NCBI RefSeq assembly: GCF_018613695.1
Contig: NZ_JAGGPR010000012.1
Coordinates: 87,208 to 151,207 of the forward strand
Reading direction: 5' to 3'
DNA from: Arthrobacter sp. ISL-95
GTDB lineage: Bacteria > Actinomycetota > Actinomycetes > Actinomycetales > Micrococcaceae
Length of the DNA: 64,000 nt
Below are positions 7,829 through 15,993 of the stretch, one piece after another. A program made the translations under genes and the position numbers. How positions within the stretch are numbered: the first letter of the stretch is position 1; the number at the start of each line of letters is the position of its first letter. Under the pieces are notes generated by a model. It was not told the origin of the DNA. It saw only the letters and a list, made by a program, of their open reading frames with translations, and searched no databases.

Positions 7829-8602
7829 ATGTTCCTTGCCTCCCGCCGGCACCTGCGAGCCGAAGTACTTATTGTGTTGGGCTTGTCCCTGGGCCAGTCG
7901 GCCGTCTATTCCGTGGTGCAGCTGTTGGACAAGATGTCGCAGGCACCGTTGGCTGATGCCACGTCAACGCTGAACAGGTCCCAAAGCACGCGCGAGTACT
8001 TTGACCTCACCTATCAACTCCTGGACATCGTGTTCGCGCTGGTGCCCGTGGCTTTGGTGTTCTACTTCCTGTCCACGCATGTGCCCGGCGTCAAGGAGGG
8101 CGGCGGTGGCTCAGCGTTCGCCCGGCTGGGATTCAACTTAGCCCGGCCCGGCAAGGACCTTCTGCAAGGACTTGGCCTGGCCGCTGCGATCGGCATCCCG
8201 TCGCTGGGCCTGTACGCCGCAGGCAGGGCTTTGGGAATCACCACGGCAATTGTGCCCAGCGGGTTGGACGCTTACTGGTGGACCGTGCCGGTGCTGATCC
8301 TCTCGGCCATGCGTCACGCGATCGTGGAAGAAGTGATCGTGGTGGGCTACCTCATGGATCGCTTCGGCAAGTTCGGGTGGAGCATGCCGCTAGCGATTGT
8401 GGCTAGTGCCCTTCTGAGGGGAAGCTACCACTTGTACCAAGGCTTCGGCCCGTTCATAGGGAACGTGGTCATGGGCCTGGTGTTCGCGTGGATCTACACC
8501 AAGACCAAACGGGTGATGCCACTGGTCATTGCCCATGCAGTGTTGGACATCGTGGCGTTCGTAGGATTCAGCCTGTTCGGCAAGGCAATAGGCCTCGGTT
8601 AG
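7829..8602 (+). CDS. CPBP-family intramembrane metalloprotease-like protein
   Basis: 257 residues with several membrane segments (about residues 12-30, 55-78, 105-125, 150-168, 185-205, 225-250). Abi/CPBP motifs are recognisable: a glutamate pair in HAIVEEVIVVGYLM, the RGSYHLYQG histidine motif and IAHAVLDIV near the end. The canonical EExxxR motif is degenerate (EEVIVV, no Arg at the usual spot), so protease activity is uncertain. Family members include CAAX-type proteases and bacteriocin-immunity proteins. A strong hairpin follows the stop. Confidence 0.75.
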   Translation: MFLASRRHLRAEVLIVLGLSLGQSAVYSVVQLLDKMSQAPLADATSTLNRSQSTREYFDLTYQLLDIVFALVPVALVFYFLSTHVPGVKEGGGGSAFARLGFNLARPGKDLLQGLGLAAAIGIPSLGLYAAGRALGITTAIVPSGLDAYWWTVPVLILSAMRHAIVEEVIVVGYLMDRFGKFGWSMPLAIVASALLRGSYHLYQGFGPFIGNVVMGLVFAWIYTKTKRVMPLVIAHAVLDIVAFVGFSLFGKAIGLG

Positions 8603-8618
8603 CGGCGCGTTAAAGGTA

Positions 8619-8670
8619 TTCGGCCGCCATCGGTGGGTGACGTCATTGGCACCCGCTGATGGCGGCCGAA
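8619..8670. terminator. Long hairpin, probable bidirectional terminator
   Basis: Arms 8619-8639 and 8650-8670 are 21 bases each and pair at 19 positions, with the other two as G-U wobbles in the rightward transcript. The loop is 10 nt. It sits between convergent genes. There is no T run, so it may act as a 3' stabiliser or Rho-assisted terminator. Confidence 0.6.
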
Positions 8671-8686
8671 GCTTGGAAGGAACTAC

Positions 8687-9325
8687 TTAGATGGTGACGG
8701 CTCCGGAGGCGGTTTCGAAGGTTACTGCCATAATGCCCGGAGTGCCGTGCGGGGCCATCCATTGGACAGCTACGTCTTCCAGTGGCTTTTCCACCGGCTC
8801 ACCCAACCACTCGGTAACGCGCTCAGCCGAGCCCGCAATGGTGAGGCTGGACATCTTGACGTCGCTCTCGTAGATCCTGGACGGGTGCAGCGAGGGGTCG
8901 CCCTCCCACCTGAGAAGGTATGGCACCTGGGGATCGGCGATCAAGCCGAGGATGCCAATCTGCTGCCACACCAGTTCGCGGCCGTCAGGAAACTTGCGGT
9001 TGCCCGGAACAGCGGAGCGGCCCAGGCGGTCTTCAAAGGGGGCGAGGTCGTCAACGGCGACGCACCAGCCCATCCAGCCGCCACCGGCAGCAGAGCGTGC
9101 ACGGACAGCCTGGCCAAAAGGTGCTTTGTCGGAAGCGGGGTGGTCCAAGACCTCCACCACTTCCAGGTACTTGTTATCCGCAAGGGGAATGATCATGTTC
9201 CGGGTGCCGAAGCGCGGGTGCACTCCGCCCCGGACAGCGTCCACTCCCAATGCCGCGGAAATTCGTTCGGTAGTGGCCAAAAGGCCATCTCGTTCACAGG
9301 CGTAAGAGACGTGATCCATGCGCAT
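8687..9325 (-). CDS. VOC/glyoxalase-like domain protein
   Basis: About 212 residues from ATG 9325 (MRMDHVSYACERDG). The N-terminal MDHVSYAC strand with a metal-type histidine and the YLEVVEVLDHP segment resemble the glyoxalase-like domain (Glyoxalase_3 group) of the vicinal oxygen chelate superfamily. The function is unknown; relatives include dioxygenases, lyases and sequestering proteins. An upstream in-frame start at 9454 would add 43 residues without domain character, so I prefer 9325. It converges on the CPBP gene. Confidence 0.7.
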   Translation of the reverse strand: MRMDHVSYACERDGLLATTERISAALGVDAVRGGVHPRFGTRNMIIPLADNKYLEVVEVLDHPASDKAPFGQAVRARSAAGGGWMGWCVAVDDLAPFEDRLGRSAVPGNRKFPDGRELVWQQIGILGLIADPQVPYLLRWEGDPSLHPSRIYESDVKMSSLTIAGSAERVTEWLGEPVEKPLEDVAVQWMAPHGTPGIMAVTFETASGAVTI

Positions 9326-9482
9326 GGCTTCATCTTGGCACTTTGTGATCGGGGTCTCAGCTAAGTCAAGCCTAACCAACATGGGATGTGTAGGACTTTC
9401 GCTACGGGCGTCATGGAGGGACGCGGAGAGTCCGAAAGATTCCACCGGCGTCATAAAGCTGTCTTAGCTTCCGGACAGTTCC

Positions 9483-9488
9483 TAGACT
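9483..9488 (+). promoter_or_regulatory. Candidate -10 element of metY
   Basis: TAGACT within GTTCCTAGACT, about 60 bp before the metY start. The same TTCCTAGACT string precedes the metX riboswitch at 11011-11020, suggesting related promoters. No convincing -35 is seen. Confidence 0.4.
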
Positions 9489-9550
9489 GGCCCCAGCTCA
9501 GCTGCACAACACTGTCTTCCAATCCCATGCGCCACGAACAGGAGAACTCC

Positions 9551-10867
9551 ATGTCCCAAGGATGGTCTTTCGAAACCCGCCAGATCCACGCAGGCCAAGA
9601 GCCCGACTCCGCCACCGGAGCACGCTCGCTTCCGATCTACCAGACCACGTCCTTCGTGTTCCCCAGCGCCGAGAGCGCTGCCAACCGTTTCGCCCTGGCC
9701 GAGCTCGCCCCCATCTACACCCGGATTGGCAACCCCACCCAGGACGCCGTGGAGCAGCGGGTCGCCAGCCTTGAAGGCGGTCTGGGTGCTCTGCTGCTCA
9801 GTTCCGGACAGGCAGCTGAAACGTTCGCCATCCTGAACATCGCCGAAGCCGGCGATCACATCGTGGCCAGCCCCAGCCTCTACGGCGGAACCTACAACCT
9901 GCTGGCACACACCCTGAAGAAGTTCGGCATCTCCGTCACATTCGTCGAGGACCCGGACAACCTGGAGCAGTGGCGTGATGCCGTCCAGCCGAACACCAAG
10001 CTGTTCTTCGGCGAGGTCGTTTCCAACCCCCGCCAGGACGTGCTGGACATTGAGGGCATCGCACGCACGGCTCACGAGGCAGGCGTGCCCCTGATCGTGG
10101 ACAACACCCTCTCAACGCCATACCTCATCCGTCCCATTGAGTGGGGTGCGGACATTGTGGTCCACTCTGCAACCAAATATCTGGGCGGCCACGGTTCCGC
10201 AATCGCAGGGGTGATTGTGGACTCCGGCAACTTTGACTTCGGCAAGGACCCGGAGCGCTTCCCCGGATTCAACACCCCGGACCCCAGCTACAACGGATTG
10301 GTTTACGCCCGGGACCTGGGCAAGGACGGTGCCCTGGGTGCCAACCTCTCCTACATCCTCAAGGCGCGCGTCCAGCTGCTTCGCGATCTCGGCTCAGCTG
10401 TGTCGCCGTTCAACGCCTTCCTCATTGCCCAGGGTTTGGAGACCCTGAGCCTGCGCGTGGAACGTCACGTTGCCAACGCCACCAAGGTGGCCGAATGGCT
10501 TGAAGGCCATGACGACGTCGAATCGGTCGCCTACGCGGGGCTGCCCTCAAGCCCCTGGTACGATCGCGGCCGGAAGTACGGCCCCAAGGGCACGGGTGCA
10601 ATCGTCGCTTTCAACATCAAGGGTGGCGTGGACGCGGGCAAGCGGTTCGTGGACGGACTGGAGCTGCACTCACATGTTGCCAACATCGGTGACGTCCGCT
10701 CGCTGGTCATCCACCCGGCGTCGACCACGCACAGTCAATTGACCGTAGAACAGCAGCTGGCTGCAGGCGTCAACCCCGGCTTGGTTCGATTGTCCGTTGG
10801 CATTGAGCACGTGGATGACATCATCGCGGATCTCGAAGCCGGATTCCGGGCCGCCAAAGGCGCCTGA
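9551..10867 (+). CDS. metY: O-acetylhomoserine sulfhydrylase
   Basis: 438 residues, the expected length for bifunctional O-acetylhomoserine aminocarboxypropyltransferase/cysteine synthase. PLP fold-type I features are clear: SLPIYQTTSF, YTRIGNPT, SSGQAAETFAI, DNTLSTPYL and the Schiff-base lysine in HSATKYLGGHG. It uses O-acetylhomoserine made by MetX plus sulfide to form homocysteine. ATG 9551 is preceded by CAGGAGA. The downstream metX gene has its own leader, so the two genes are probably separately transcribed. No SAM riboswitch is evident in the roughly 60-nt metY leader. Confidence 0.93.
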   Translation: MSQGWSFETRQIHAGQEPDSATGARSLPIYQTTSFVFPSAESAANRFALAELAPIYTRIGNPTQDAVEQRVASLEGGLGALLLSSGQAAETFAILNIAEAGDHIVASPSLYGGTYNLLAHTLKKFGISVTFVEDPDNLEQWRDAVQPNTKLFFGEVVSNPRQDVLDIEGIARTAHEAGVPLIVDNTLSTPYLIRPIEWGADIVVHSATKYLGGHGSAIAGVIVDSGNFDFGKDPERFPGFNTPDPSYNGLVYARDLGKDGALGANLSYILKARVQLLRDLGSAVSPFNAFLIAQGLETLSLRVERHVANATKVAEWLEGHDDVESVAYAGLPSSPWYDRGRKYGPKGTGAIVAFNIKGGVDAGKRFVDGLELHSHVANIGDVRSLVIHPASTTHSQLTVEQQLAAGVNPGLVRLSVGIEHVDDIIADLEAGFRAAKGA

Positions 10868-10925
10868 CGCCTAGCGCTCAACACAGTAACCCGGCCGCCG
10901 TCCGCGCCGACGATTATTCGCCGGG

Positions 10926-10958
10926 CGGCAGTTCGGGGTGCTCGTTCGTGAACTGCCG
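10926..10958 (+). terminator. Hairpin downstream of metY
   Basis: CGGCAGTTC (10926-10934) pairs with GAACTGCCG (10950-10958) around a 15-nt loop. No T run follows. It lies between the metY stop and the metX promoter. Confidence 0.4.
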
Positions 10959-11030
10959 GGCCCAAAACCGTCATACTGTTGTCACATTCTTCGCCATAAC
11001 CGCCCTGTGTTTCCTAGACTCTTCGTATTA

Positions 11031-11147
11031 GGTCATGAGTGCCAGCACACAGCCCCGGCTTGCTGGCCGGCAACCCTCCTCCGCGGTGGGGTGCCCCGGG
11101 TGAAGACCTGGCCTGTTCGCACGCAAGGCGACGGGCAAGCGCGAGGT
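11031..11147 (+). ncRNA. SAM-IV riboswitch
   Basis: The element starts GGTCATGAGTGCCAGC and carries CCCCGGCTTGCTGGCCGGCA, the CCTCCTCCGCGGTGGGGTGC hairpin, then GAAGACC that closes P1 against GGTC, and a downstream GGCAAGCGCGAGG pseudoknot strand. This matches the actinobacterial SAM-IV architecture closely. It ends about 15 nt before the metX start, so SAM binding likely hides the ribosome site. A -10-like TAGACT (11015-11020) lies just upstream. Confidence 0.93.
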
Positions 11148-11162
11148 TAAGGTGTCAAAGGA

Positions 11163-12284
11163 ATGACCATTACTGCTACAGCCCTTCCAAAATCCGGAGA
11201 AGAAGACGGAACCGTCAAGTACGCCGGCATCGGGCCCTTGGAACTTGAAGCCGGTGGATTTCTTCCCGACGTCGTCCTTGCCTATGAGACCTGGGGGCGG
11301 CTGAACGCCGATGCCTCCAATGCGGTGCTTATCCAGCACGCACTCACTGGCAGTACGCACGTAGCCCGCGGAGCCACAGACGAAGAAGGCTGGTGGGAGC
11401 AGCTCGTAGGGCCCGGTGCCACGATCGACACCAACAAGTTCTTCGTCATTTCCATCAACATCGTGGGCGGCTGTTATGGCAGCACCGGTCCATCATCGGA
11501 AGCGCCGGACGGCCGTCCTTGGGGCTCACGTTTCCCGTTGGTCACCCTGCGCGACAGTACGGAAGCCGAGTCGCGCCTCGCCGATTCCCTCGGAATCGAT
11601 TCCTGGCACGCAGTGTTGGGTGGATCCATGGGTGGCGCACGCGCACTCGAGTGGGCTGTGACATACCCCAACAGGGTCAAACGCTGCGCCGTCATTTCGG
11701 TAGGTGCCTACAGCACGGCCGAGCAGATCGCTTTTGCCCAAGCTCAAACCCTGGCGATCAGGCAGGACCCGAACTTCAACAACGGCGACTACTACGGCGG
11801 TACCGCGCCCGAGCACGGTTTGGCGTTGGCCCGGCGCATCGCGCACATCACGTACCGCTCGGCGTTGGAGCTGGACTTCCGCTTTGGCCGGCAAGCCCAG
11901 CACCAGGAAACTCCCCTCGCCGCCGCAGTATTGGGGGAGCGCGGCCGCTACCAGGTGGAAAGCTACTTGGACCATCAAGGAACCAAACTGGTCCGCCGTT
12001 TTGATGCCAACAGCTACATCGCCATCACCGAGGCACTGATGTCCCACGACGTCACCAGGGGGCGCGGCTCCTTGAACACGGCGCTTTCGGGCGCCACGGC
12101 GGAGTTTTTTGTGGCGGCAGTGGATAGCGACAGGCTCTACTTCCCGGCGCAGTCACAGGAACTTGCCGCGGCGCTCCCGGGCGACGTGCCAGTTCATGTC
12201 ATTGAGGCGCCGATCGGCCATGATGGCTTCCTCACCGAAATCGGACAGCTCTCGGCACAGCTCCGCGAAGCGTTTTTCGCCTAA
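11163..12284 (+). CDS. metX: Homoserine O-acetyltransferase
   Basis: 373 residues of alpha/beta-hydrolase fold. Typical motifs are VLIQHALTGSTHV, the GGCYGSTGPSS region, nucleophile elbow GGSMGGARALEW and the terminal histidine in IGHDGFL. It acetylates homoserine with acetyl-CoA, giving the substrate of MetY encoded just upstream. It is under the SAM-IV riboswitch at 11031-11147. The GSTGPSS/PDGRPWG region is normal for the acetyltransferase branch; succinyl specificity cannot be excluded from sequence alone. Confidence 0.93.
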   Translation: MTITATALPKSGEEDGTVKYAGIGPLELEAGGFLPDVVLAYETWGRLNADASNAVLIQHALTGSTHVARGATDEEGWWEQLVGPGATIDTNKFFVISINIVGGCYGSTGPSSEAPDGRPWGSRFPLVTLRDSTEAESRLADSLGIDSWHAVLGGSMGGARALEWAVTYPNRVKRCAVISVGAYSTAEQIAFAQAQTLAIRQDPNFNNGDYYGGTAPEHGLALARRIAHITYRSALELDFRFGRQAQHQETPLAAAVLGERGRYQVESYLDHQGTKLVRRFDANSYIAITEALMSHDVTRGRGSLNTALSGATAEFFVAAVDSDRLYFPAQSQELAAALPGDVPVHVIEAPIGHDGFLTEIGQLSAQLREAFFA

Positions 12285-12306
12285 GCGCCACGCTCATTCA
12301 ACGGCG

Positions 12307-12786
12307 TTAGCCGTTCATGATCTCGCCGCGTTGCCTCATGTAGTCCTCCATGGCAATCTCGCCGTTGCTGAACTTCGCGTCCAGCTCTGCCAGCTTGCGC
12401 GCCCGGTACCCCTGAGGCTCCGAACCGCCCGCTGAGGGGAAGGGGGCAGGGGATGACGGGCTCGACGGCGCCCCGGACTGCGGTGCATCGTCCGCCGGGC
12501 GGATGACGGTGGGCTCGGACGGATAGCCCGGGTAGCCCTGCGAAGGGTAGCTCTGCCCGGGGTAACCCTGTCCGGGGAAGCCCTGCCCCGGGTTCTGCTG
12601 CTGAGGATAGTTCTGTGGGGGATACTGCTGCGGCGGATAGCCTGGGCCGGGCAGATTCTGTTGCGGATATCCCGGGCCGCGGAAGTTCTCGTTCTGGATC
12701 CGACGCGCCCGGGAGCGGTTGTACATGCGGATTCCGAGTGGAATGAGCCACGAGCAGACGATGATCCAGAAGATCAGATTGTTCAC
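12307..12786 (-). CDS. Small membrane protein with Pro-Gly-Tyr repeats and SHOCT-like tail
   Basis: 159 residues. One N-terminal membrane helix (about 3-20, LIFWIIVCSWLIPLGIRMY) is followed by a basic stretch, a low-complexity region rich in PGY/PGQ pentapeptides (about 38-90), a Ser/Pro linker and a C-terminal helix pair resembling SHOCT (RKLAELDAKFSNGEIAMEDY, about 126-145). SHOCT modules are short oligomerisation domains. The function is unknown. The gene stands alone, converging on metX with 22 bp between stops. Confidence 0.7.
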   Translation of the reverse strand: MNNLIFWIIVCSWLIPLGIRMYNRSRARRIQNENFRGPGYPQQNLPGPGYPPQQYPPQNYPQQQNPGQGFPGQGYPGQSYPSQGYPGYPSEPTVIRPADDAPQSGAPSSPSSPAPFPSAGGSEPQGYRARKLAELDAKFSNGEIAMEDYMRQRGEIMNG

Positions 12787-12871
12787 AGTGCAGGCCTCCT
12801 AGGTCTCACCCCAGCTTAGTCCTGCCATCCGGGAGCAGCGTGTGACCGCGGTCCGGTCCGGTCCTGTCACT

Positions 12872-14134
12872 TCACGCGAGCGTGATCTCCATGCCCAGGA
12901 ACCGGCCGTAACGCTCCACCTCGGTTTCCAAGGCGTCCTGCTCATCCGCAGTTGCCGGCCGGTTCATTCTGACATCCAGTTGGCAGGCTCCGCCGAAGAA
13001 TCCGTGGCGCCACCATCCGGCCAAACGGCCGTCCAGCAGGACCACGTGCATGGGTCCGTTGTCCTCGGGGAGGTACGGTGCCGTTCCACCCAGGAAGTGC
13101 CGGGATTGTGAGTAGCCCATCACGTATTCGTCGTAGCACTGGATGAGGTCAACGCGGGGGAGCGTGCGGTCCTCAGCCGCAGAAGGGTGGCCCCCGCCGG
13201 CCAAATTCTCCGCTTCCTCCGCAGCCAGGTAATAGTCAAGCCCACTGATCTCAATGGTGTCCAAGCTGCCGGGAGAGATGTGGTGGGCTACCTGGATTCC
13301 ACGCTTCACGTCTTTCATGGTCAGCCCGGACCACGCGGCACCGTCCTTGATCGTTGCGGGGCCACGGCTGCGGAAGTATCGGAGAGCCAACCATCCAAGA
13401 GATTGTTCGCGGCCTTCGGAGGTTTGCGGCGTAAGAGCCGTGCCTGGAACACGTTCCTCGAACAGGGCGTACGTCTGTTTCAGGGCACCGCCTGCGGACC
13501 GGATGGGGGAGCCGCTGACCAGGACGCGGCTGATTTCGGCATGCATGAGGTGGTAGATGAAGCCGAGGCCCTTGCTGGGGAAACCGGCCCGACCCAGGAC
13601 TTCGGCCAGTTCCTCGCGCGTCTTGTGGTCCCCGTCCGCCACGGCCGCGGCCAGGATTCGGCCACTCCAGGCAGCAGCGTCCTCATCGATACCTGTTTGG
13701 CGGTACATGCCTTTGTTGCCCTGGTGGAGGCGATCCGCGGACAATCCCATCAACCAGCCAAGATCGTCCCGGTGCACAAAGTGCCACGTGGGCCTCAGGA
13801 TATGTGTCCGGAGAATAGTTCCATCAGCTACGGCCTGCTCAACGTCTGAGGCGGTGACCATGGATGCAGCGTTGGCGGAGCTTCTCTGCGCAAGCGTCCA
13901 CCGCGCATAGGGGAACTCCTGTGACTGGACAGCCAGAAGGTTGCGGACTACGTCCCCGGGACCTCCGGCGTACGGAGCCCGCAATTGTTGCCGCCGGAGC
14001 CGCATCTGCCGAATGTCCTCCGGAGACAACGAGCTGTCATCCACCACGCCGGACCTCACCACGCCGGACCTCACCACGCCGGAACTCGCCACGCCGGAAC
14101 TCGCCACGCCGGAACTCACTACGCCGGAACTCAC
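12872..14134 (-). CDS. Winged-helix HTH_42 protein, AlkZ-like DNA glycosylase candidate
   Basis: Up to 420 residues. The family (winged helix DNA-binding domain, AlkZ/YcaQ superfamily) uses a QxQ or QxD catalytic motif; here LLAVQSQEFPYARW provides QxQ near residue 70. Also visible are HILRPTWHFVHRDDL, DHKTREELAEVL and the C-terminal LLDGRLAGWWRHGFF. Related enzymes unhook DNA interstrand crosslinks or remove alkylated bases. The N-terminal 30 residues are only pentapeptide repeats (SSGVV/A, VRSGV) from the 15-bp tandem repeat at 14045-14134; each repeat offers an in-frame GTG. The true start may therefore be near VVDDSSLSPED (about 14044). Confidence 0.75.
   Translation of the reverse strand: MSSGVVSSGVASSGVASSGVVRSGVVRSGVVDDSSLSPEDIRQMRLRRQQLRAPYAGGPGDVVRNLLAVQSQEFPYARWTLAQRSSANAASMVTASDVEQAVADGTILRTHILRPTWHFVHRDDLGWLMGLSADRLHQGNKGMYRQTGIDEDAAAWSGRILAAAVADGDHKTREELAEVLGRAGFPSKGLGFIYHLMHAEISRVLVSGSPIRSAGGALKQTYALFEERVPGTALTPQTSEGREQSLGWLALRYFRSRGPATIKDGAAWSGLTMKDVKRGIQVAHHISPGSLDTIEISGLDYYLAAEEAENLAGGGHPSAAEDRTLPRVDLIQCYDEYVMGYSQSRHFLGGTAPYLPEDNGPMHVVLLDGRLAGWWRHGFFGGACQLDVRMNRPATADEQDALETEVERYGRFLGMEITLA
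14045..14134. repeat. 15-bp tandem repeat, six copies, over a gene start
   Basis: Six units of CACGCCGGAMCTCRC follow head to tail at 14045, 14060, 14075, 14090, 14105 and 14120, with one to three differences between units. The array covers the N-terminal codons of the AlkZ-like gene. Unit length is a multiple of three, so copy-number change would keep the frame while adding or removing start codons. Confidence 0.9.
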
Positions 14135-14166
14135 GGGGTAGGTACATTACAGGGGTGGTCGCCACG

Positions 14167-15009
14167 TCAGCGGCGCGGCAGCAGGGTGCCGGTAGAGCCG
14201 AAGACGGGTCCCGGCGTCGGGCGTTTTGGCGTGATGCCATCGCCCGAGGATTGGTGCCGAAGCCGCCTGATGACCCAGGGGACAAAGTACTCGCGGGCCC
14301 ATACGAGGTCGGATGACCGGGCCTCGCGCCAAGTGCGCGGCGGCAGGGACTTGGGCATCAGGGGCTCAAGCGTGTGGTGGACGTTCAGTGCTTCCAGCAC
14401 CATCATGGCGATGGTGTGGTGGCCTAGTGGCGAGAAATGCAGGCGGTCCGCATCCCACATCTGGGGGTCTGCCAACTGCCGCAATGACCACATGTCCGCG
14501 ATGATGGCGTCGTGGCGTGCGGCCACTGTCCGGAGGTTCTCGTTGTAAATGGCCACCTTGCCGCGGATGCGCCCCAGAACTGATGAAGCCGTGTCCGGAC
14601 CGTTGAAAAGCACCACGGTAGCGCCGCCGGAGCTCAACTCCGCAACTGCGGCGTCAAGCTTTTCGGCCAGCAGGTCGGGATCGCCGCCCGGGCGGATGAG
14701 GTCATTGCCGCCGGCTGAAATGGACACGAGGTCCGGCTGCAGTTCCAAGCAGGGGGCCACTTGTTCATCGAGGATCTGCTGCAGCAGCCTGCCGCGAATG
14801 GCAAGGTTGGCGTAGGCGAAGTCTTCCTGGCTGCGGCCCAGCTCCTCCGCAACACGATCCGCCCAACCACGGTTACCGCCGGGGTTGCGGGGCTCGGGGT
14901 CGCCGATGCCCTCAGTGAAGGAGTCGCCCAGCGCCACATAACGGGTCCACGGGTGCTTGTGGATGGACTCGCCCGGCTTCAGTAAAGGATTGTTCGCACT
15001 CACGTTCAT
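14167..15009 (-). CDS. SGNH/GDSL-type esterase
   Basis: 280 residues from ATG 15009 (MNVSANNPLL). The four blocks are clear: nucleophile in YVALGDSFTEGIGDP, block III in SAGGNDLIRPG, and the C-terminal Asp/His pair in DRLHFSPLGHHTIAMM. No signal peptide is evident, so it is probably cytoplasmic. The substrate is unknown: lipases, acetyl-xylan esterases and thioesterases share this fold. It is divergent from the carboxylesterase gene; both promoters share a roughly 70-bp spacer with a GTTAC/GTAAC palindrome. Confidence 0.85.
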   Translation of the reverse strand: MNVSANNPLLKPGESIHKHPWTRYVALGDSFTEGIGDPEPRNPGGNRGWADRVAEELGRSQEDFAYANLAIRGRLLQQILDEQVAPCLELQPDLVSISAGGNDLIRPGGDPDLLAEKLDAAVAELSSGGATVVLFNGPDTASSVLGRIRGKVAIYNENLRTVAARHDAIIADMWSLRQLADPQMWDADRLHFSPLGHHTIAMMVLEALNVHHTLEPLMPKSLPPRTWREARSSDLVWAREYFVPWVIRRLRHQSSGDGITPKRPTPGPVFGSTGTLLPRR

Positions 15010-15048
15010 ATCCTGCACCGTGACGTCGACCCTACGCCACCGTAGGTT

Positions 15049-15064
15049 GTTACTTGTGGGTAAC
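15049..15064. promoter_or_regulatory. GTTAC-N6-GTAAC palindrome between divergent esterases
   Basis: GTTAC (15049-15053) and GTAAC (15060-15064) lie midway between two divergent hydrolase starts, where one regulator could govern both. Operator role is inferred. Confidence 0.3.
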
Positions 15065-15079
15065 TGTAAGAATGGAGCC

Positions 15080-15730
15080 ATGACTGAAGCACCCACATTT
15101 CCAGCCCCCGTTGTCCTCTGGTCCCACGACGAAGCCGAGCGCGCAGGCAAGCCGCTCCTGGTTCTGCTGCATGGCTACGGCTCAAACGAGGACGACCTCT
15201 TCAGCCTGGCAGGGCTGCTTCCCAACGACTTTGTTGTGGCTGCCCTGCGCGCGCCAATGCCCATGGGGCCGGGCTTCACGTGGTTCCCCCTGACTGCGTC
15301 CATCGAGTACTCGCTGGAAGCTGTGAAGCACGCAGCCGAGTACGCCCTTGAATGGCTGGACACGGTCAGGGCAAACCACTCGTCGGTGACGTTGCTGGGT
15401 TTCTCCATGGGGATGGCCATGGCCACCACCATGCTCCGCTACCGTCCCGCGTACTTCGCCGCCGTCGTCGGGCTTTCAGGTTTTGTGATCGACGCCGGCG
15501 CTGATGCCGCCTTCCGGGACGACGAACTTGACGGATCGTTGCCCATGTTCTGGGGCCGTGACCAGCAGGATCCCGTCATCACCCAGGACAAGATCGAATA
15601 CACCATGGGTTGGGTGCGCAAGCATGTTGACCTCACCAAGGTGCTCTACACGGGCATGTGGCACGGCATCAACCAGCAGGAGATCGGACACGTGGGCGAA
15701 TTTCTTACCCACAAGGTCCTCACTGACTGA
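15080..15730 (+). CDS. Phospholipase/carboxylesterase-family alpha/beta hydrolase
   Basis: 216 residues, the size of the YpfH/carboxylesterase 2 family. The oxyanion segment LLVLLHGYGSNEDDL, nucleophile elbow TLLGFSMGMAMA, the acid-type WGRDQQDPVI and the histidine of YTGMWHGI or EIGHVGEFL are visible. ATG 15080 has GGAG 3 bp upstream (15074-15077). The family hydrolyses short-chain esters and lysophospholipids; the physiological substrate is not evident. Confidence 0.8.
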   Translation: MTEAPTFPAPVVLWSHDEAERAGKPLLVLLHGYGSNEDDLFSLAGLLPNDFVVAALRAPMPMGPGFTWFPLTASIEYSLEAVKHAAEYALEWLDTVRANHSSVTLLGFSMGMAMATTMLRYRPAYFAAVVGLSGFVIDAGADAAFRDDELDGSLPMFWGRDQQDPVITQDKIEYTMGWVRKHVDLTKVLYTGMWHGINQQEIGHVGEFLTHKVLTD

Positions 15731-15742
15731 GTTCTCCGTTGG

Positions 15743-15970
15743 TCAGGCGGTGATGATCCGGACAGTTTGGCCGTTGACGGTGACGGTGTCGCCGACGTGG
15801 AGTTGGCGTCCGCGGCGGTCATCAATCTCGTTGTTGACTTTAACCAAGCCGTTCTTGATGAGCTCCGTGGCTTCTACGCCGTCCTCCACCAAGTTGGCGA
15901 GCTTCAACAGCTGGCCCAGGCGGATCATGTCGTCGCGGATGGGGATCTCTTCAATTTCGGGGTTGCTCAT
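15743..15970 (-). CDS. Small S4-domain RNA-binding protein
   Basis: 75 residues, almost entirely one S4 fold: IRLGQLLKLANLVEDG, then ATELIKNGLVKVNNEIDDRR and GDTVTVNG. This resembles the YbcJ/RlbA group of free-standing S4 proteins that bind structured RNA such as rRNA or tRNA. No catalytic domain is attached. It converges on the carboxylesterase and is divergent from the DMT transporter. Confidence 0.85.
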   Translation of the reverse strand: MSNPEIEEIPIRDDMIRLGQLLKLANLVEDGVEATELIKNGLVKVNNEIDDRRGRQLHVGDTVTVNGQTVRIITA

Positions 15971-15993
15971 ACAGCAATGATGCCTGAAGTAGT

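Noticed and set aside
9386..9550. N-terminal extension of metY or a second SAM riboswitch
   Set aside because: Upstream codons lack homology and the leader shows no SAM-IV motifs; ATG 9551 has a good ribosome site.
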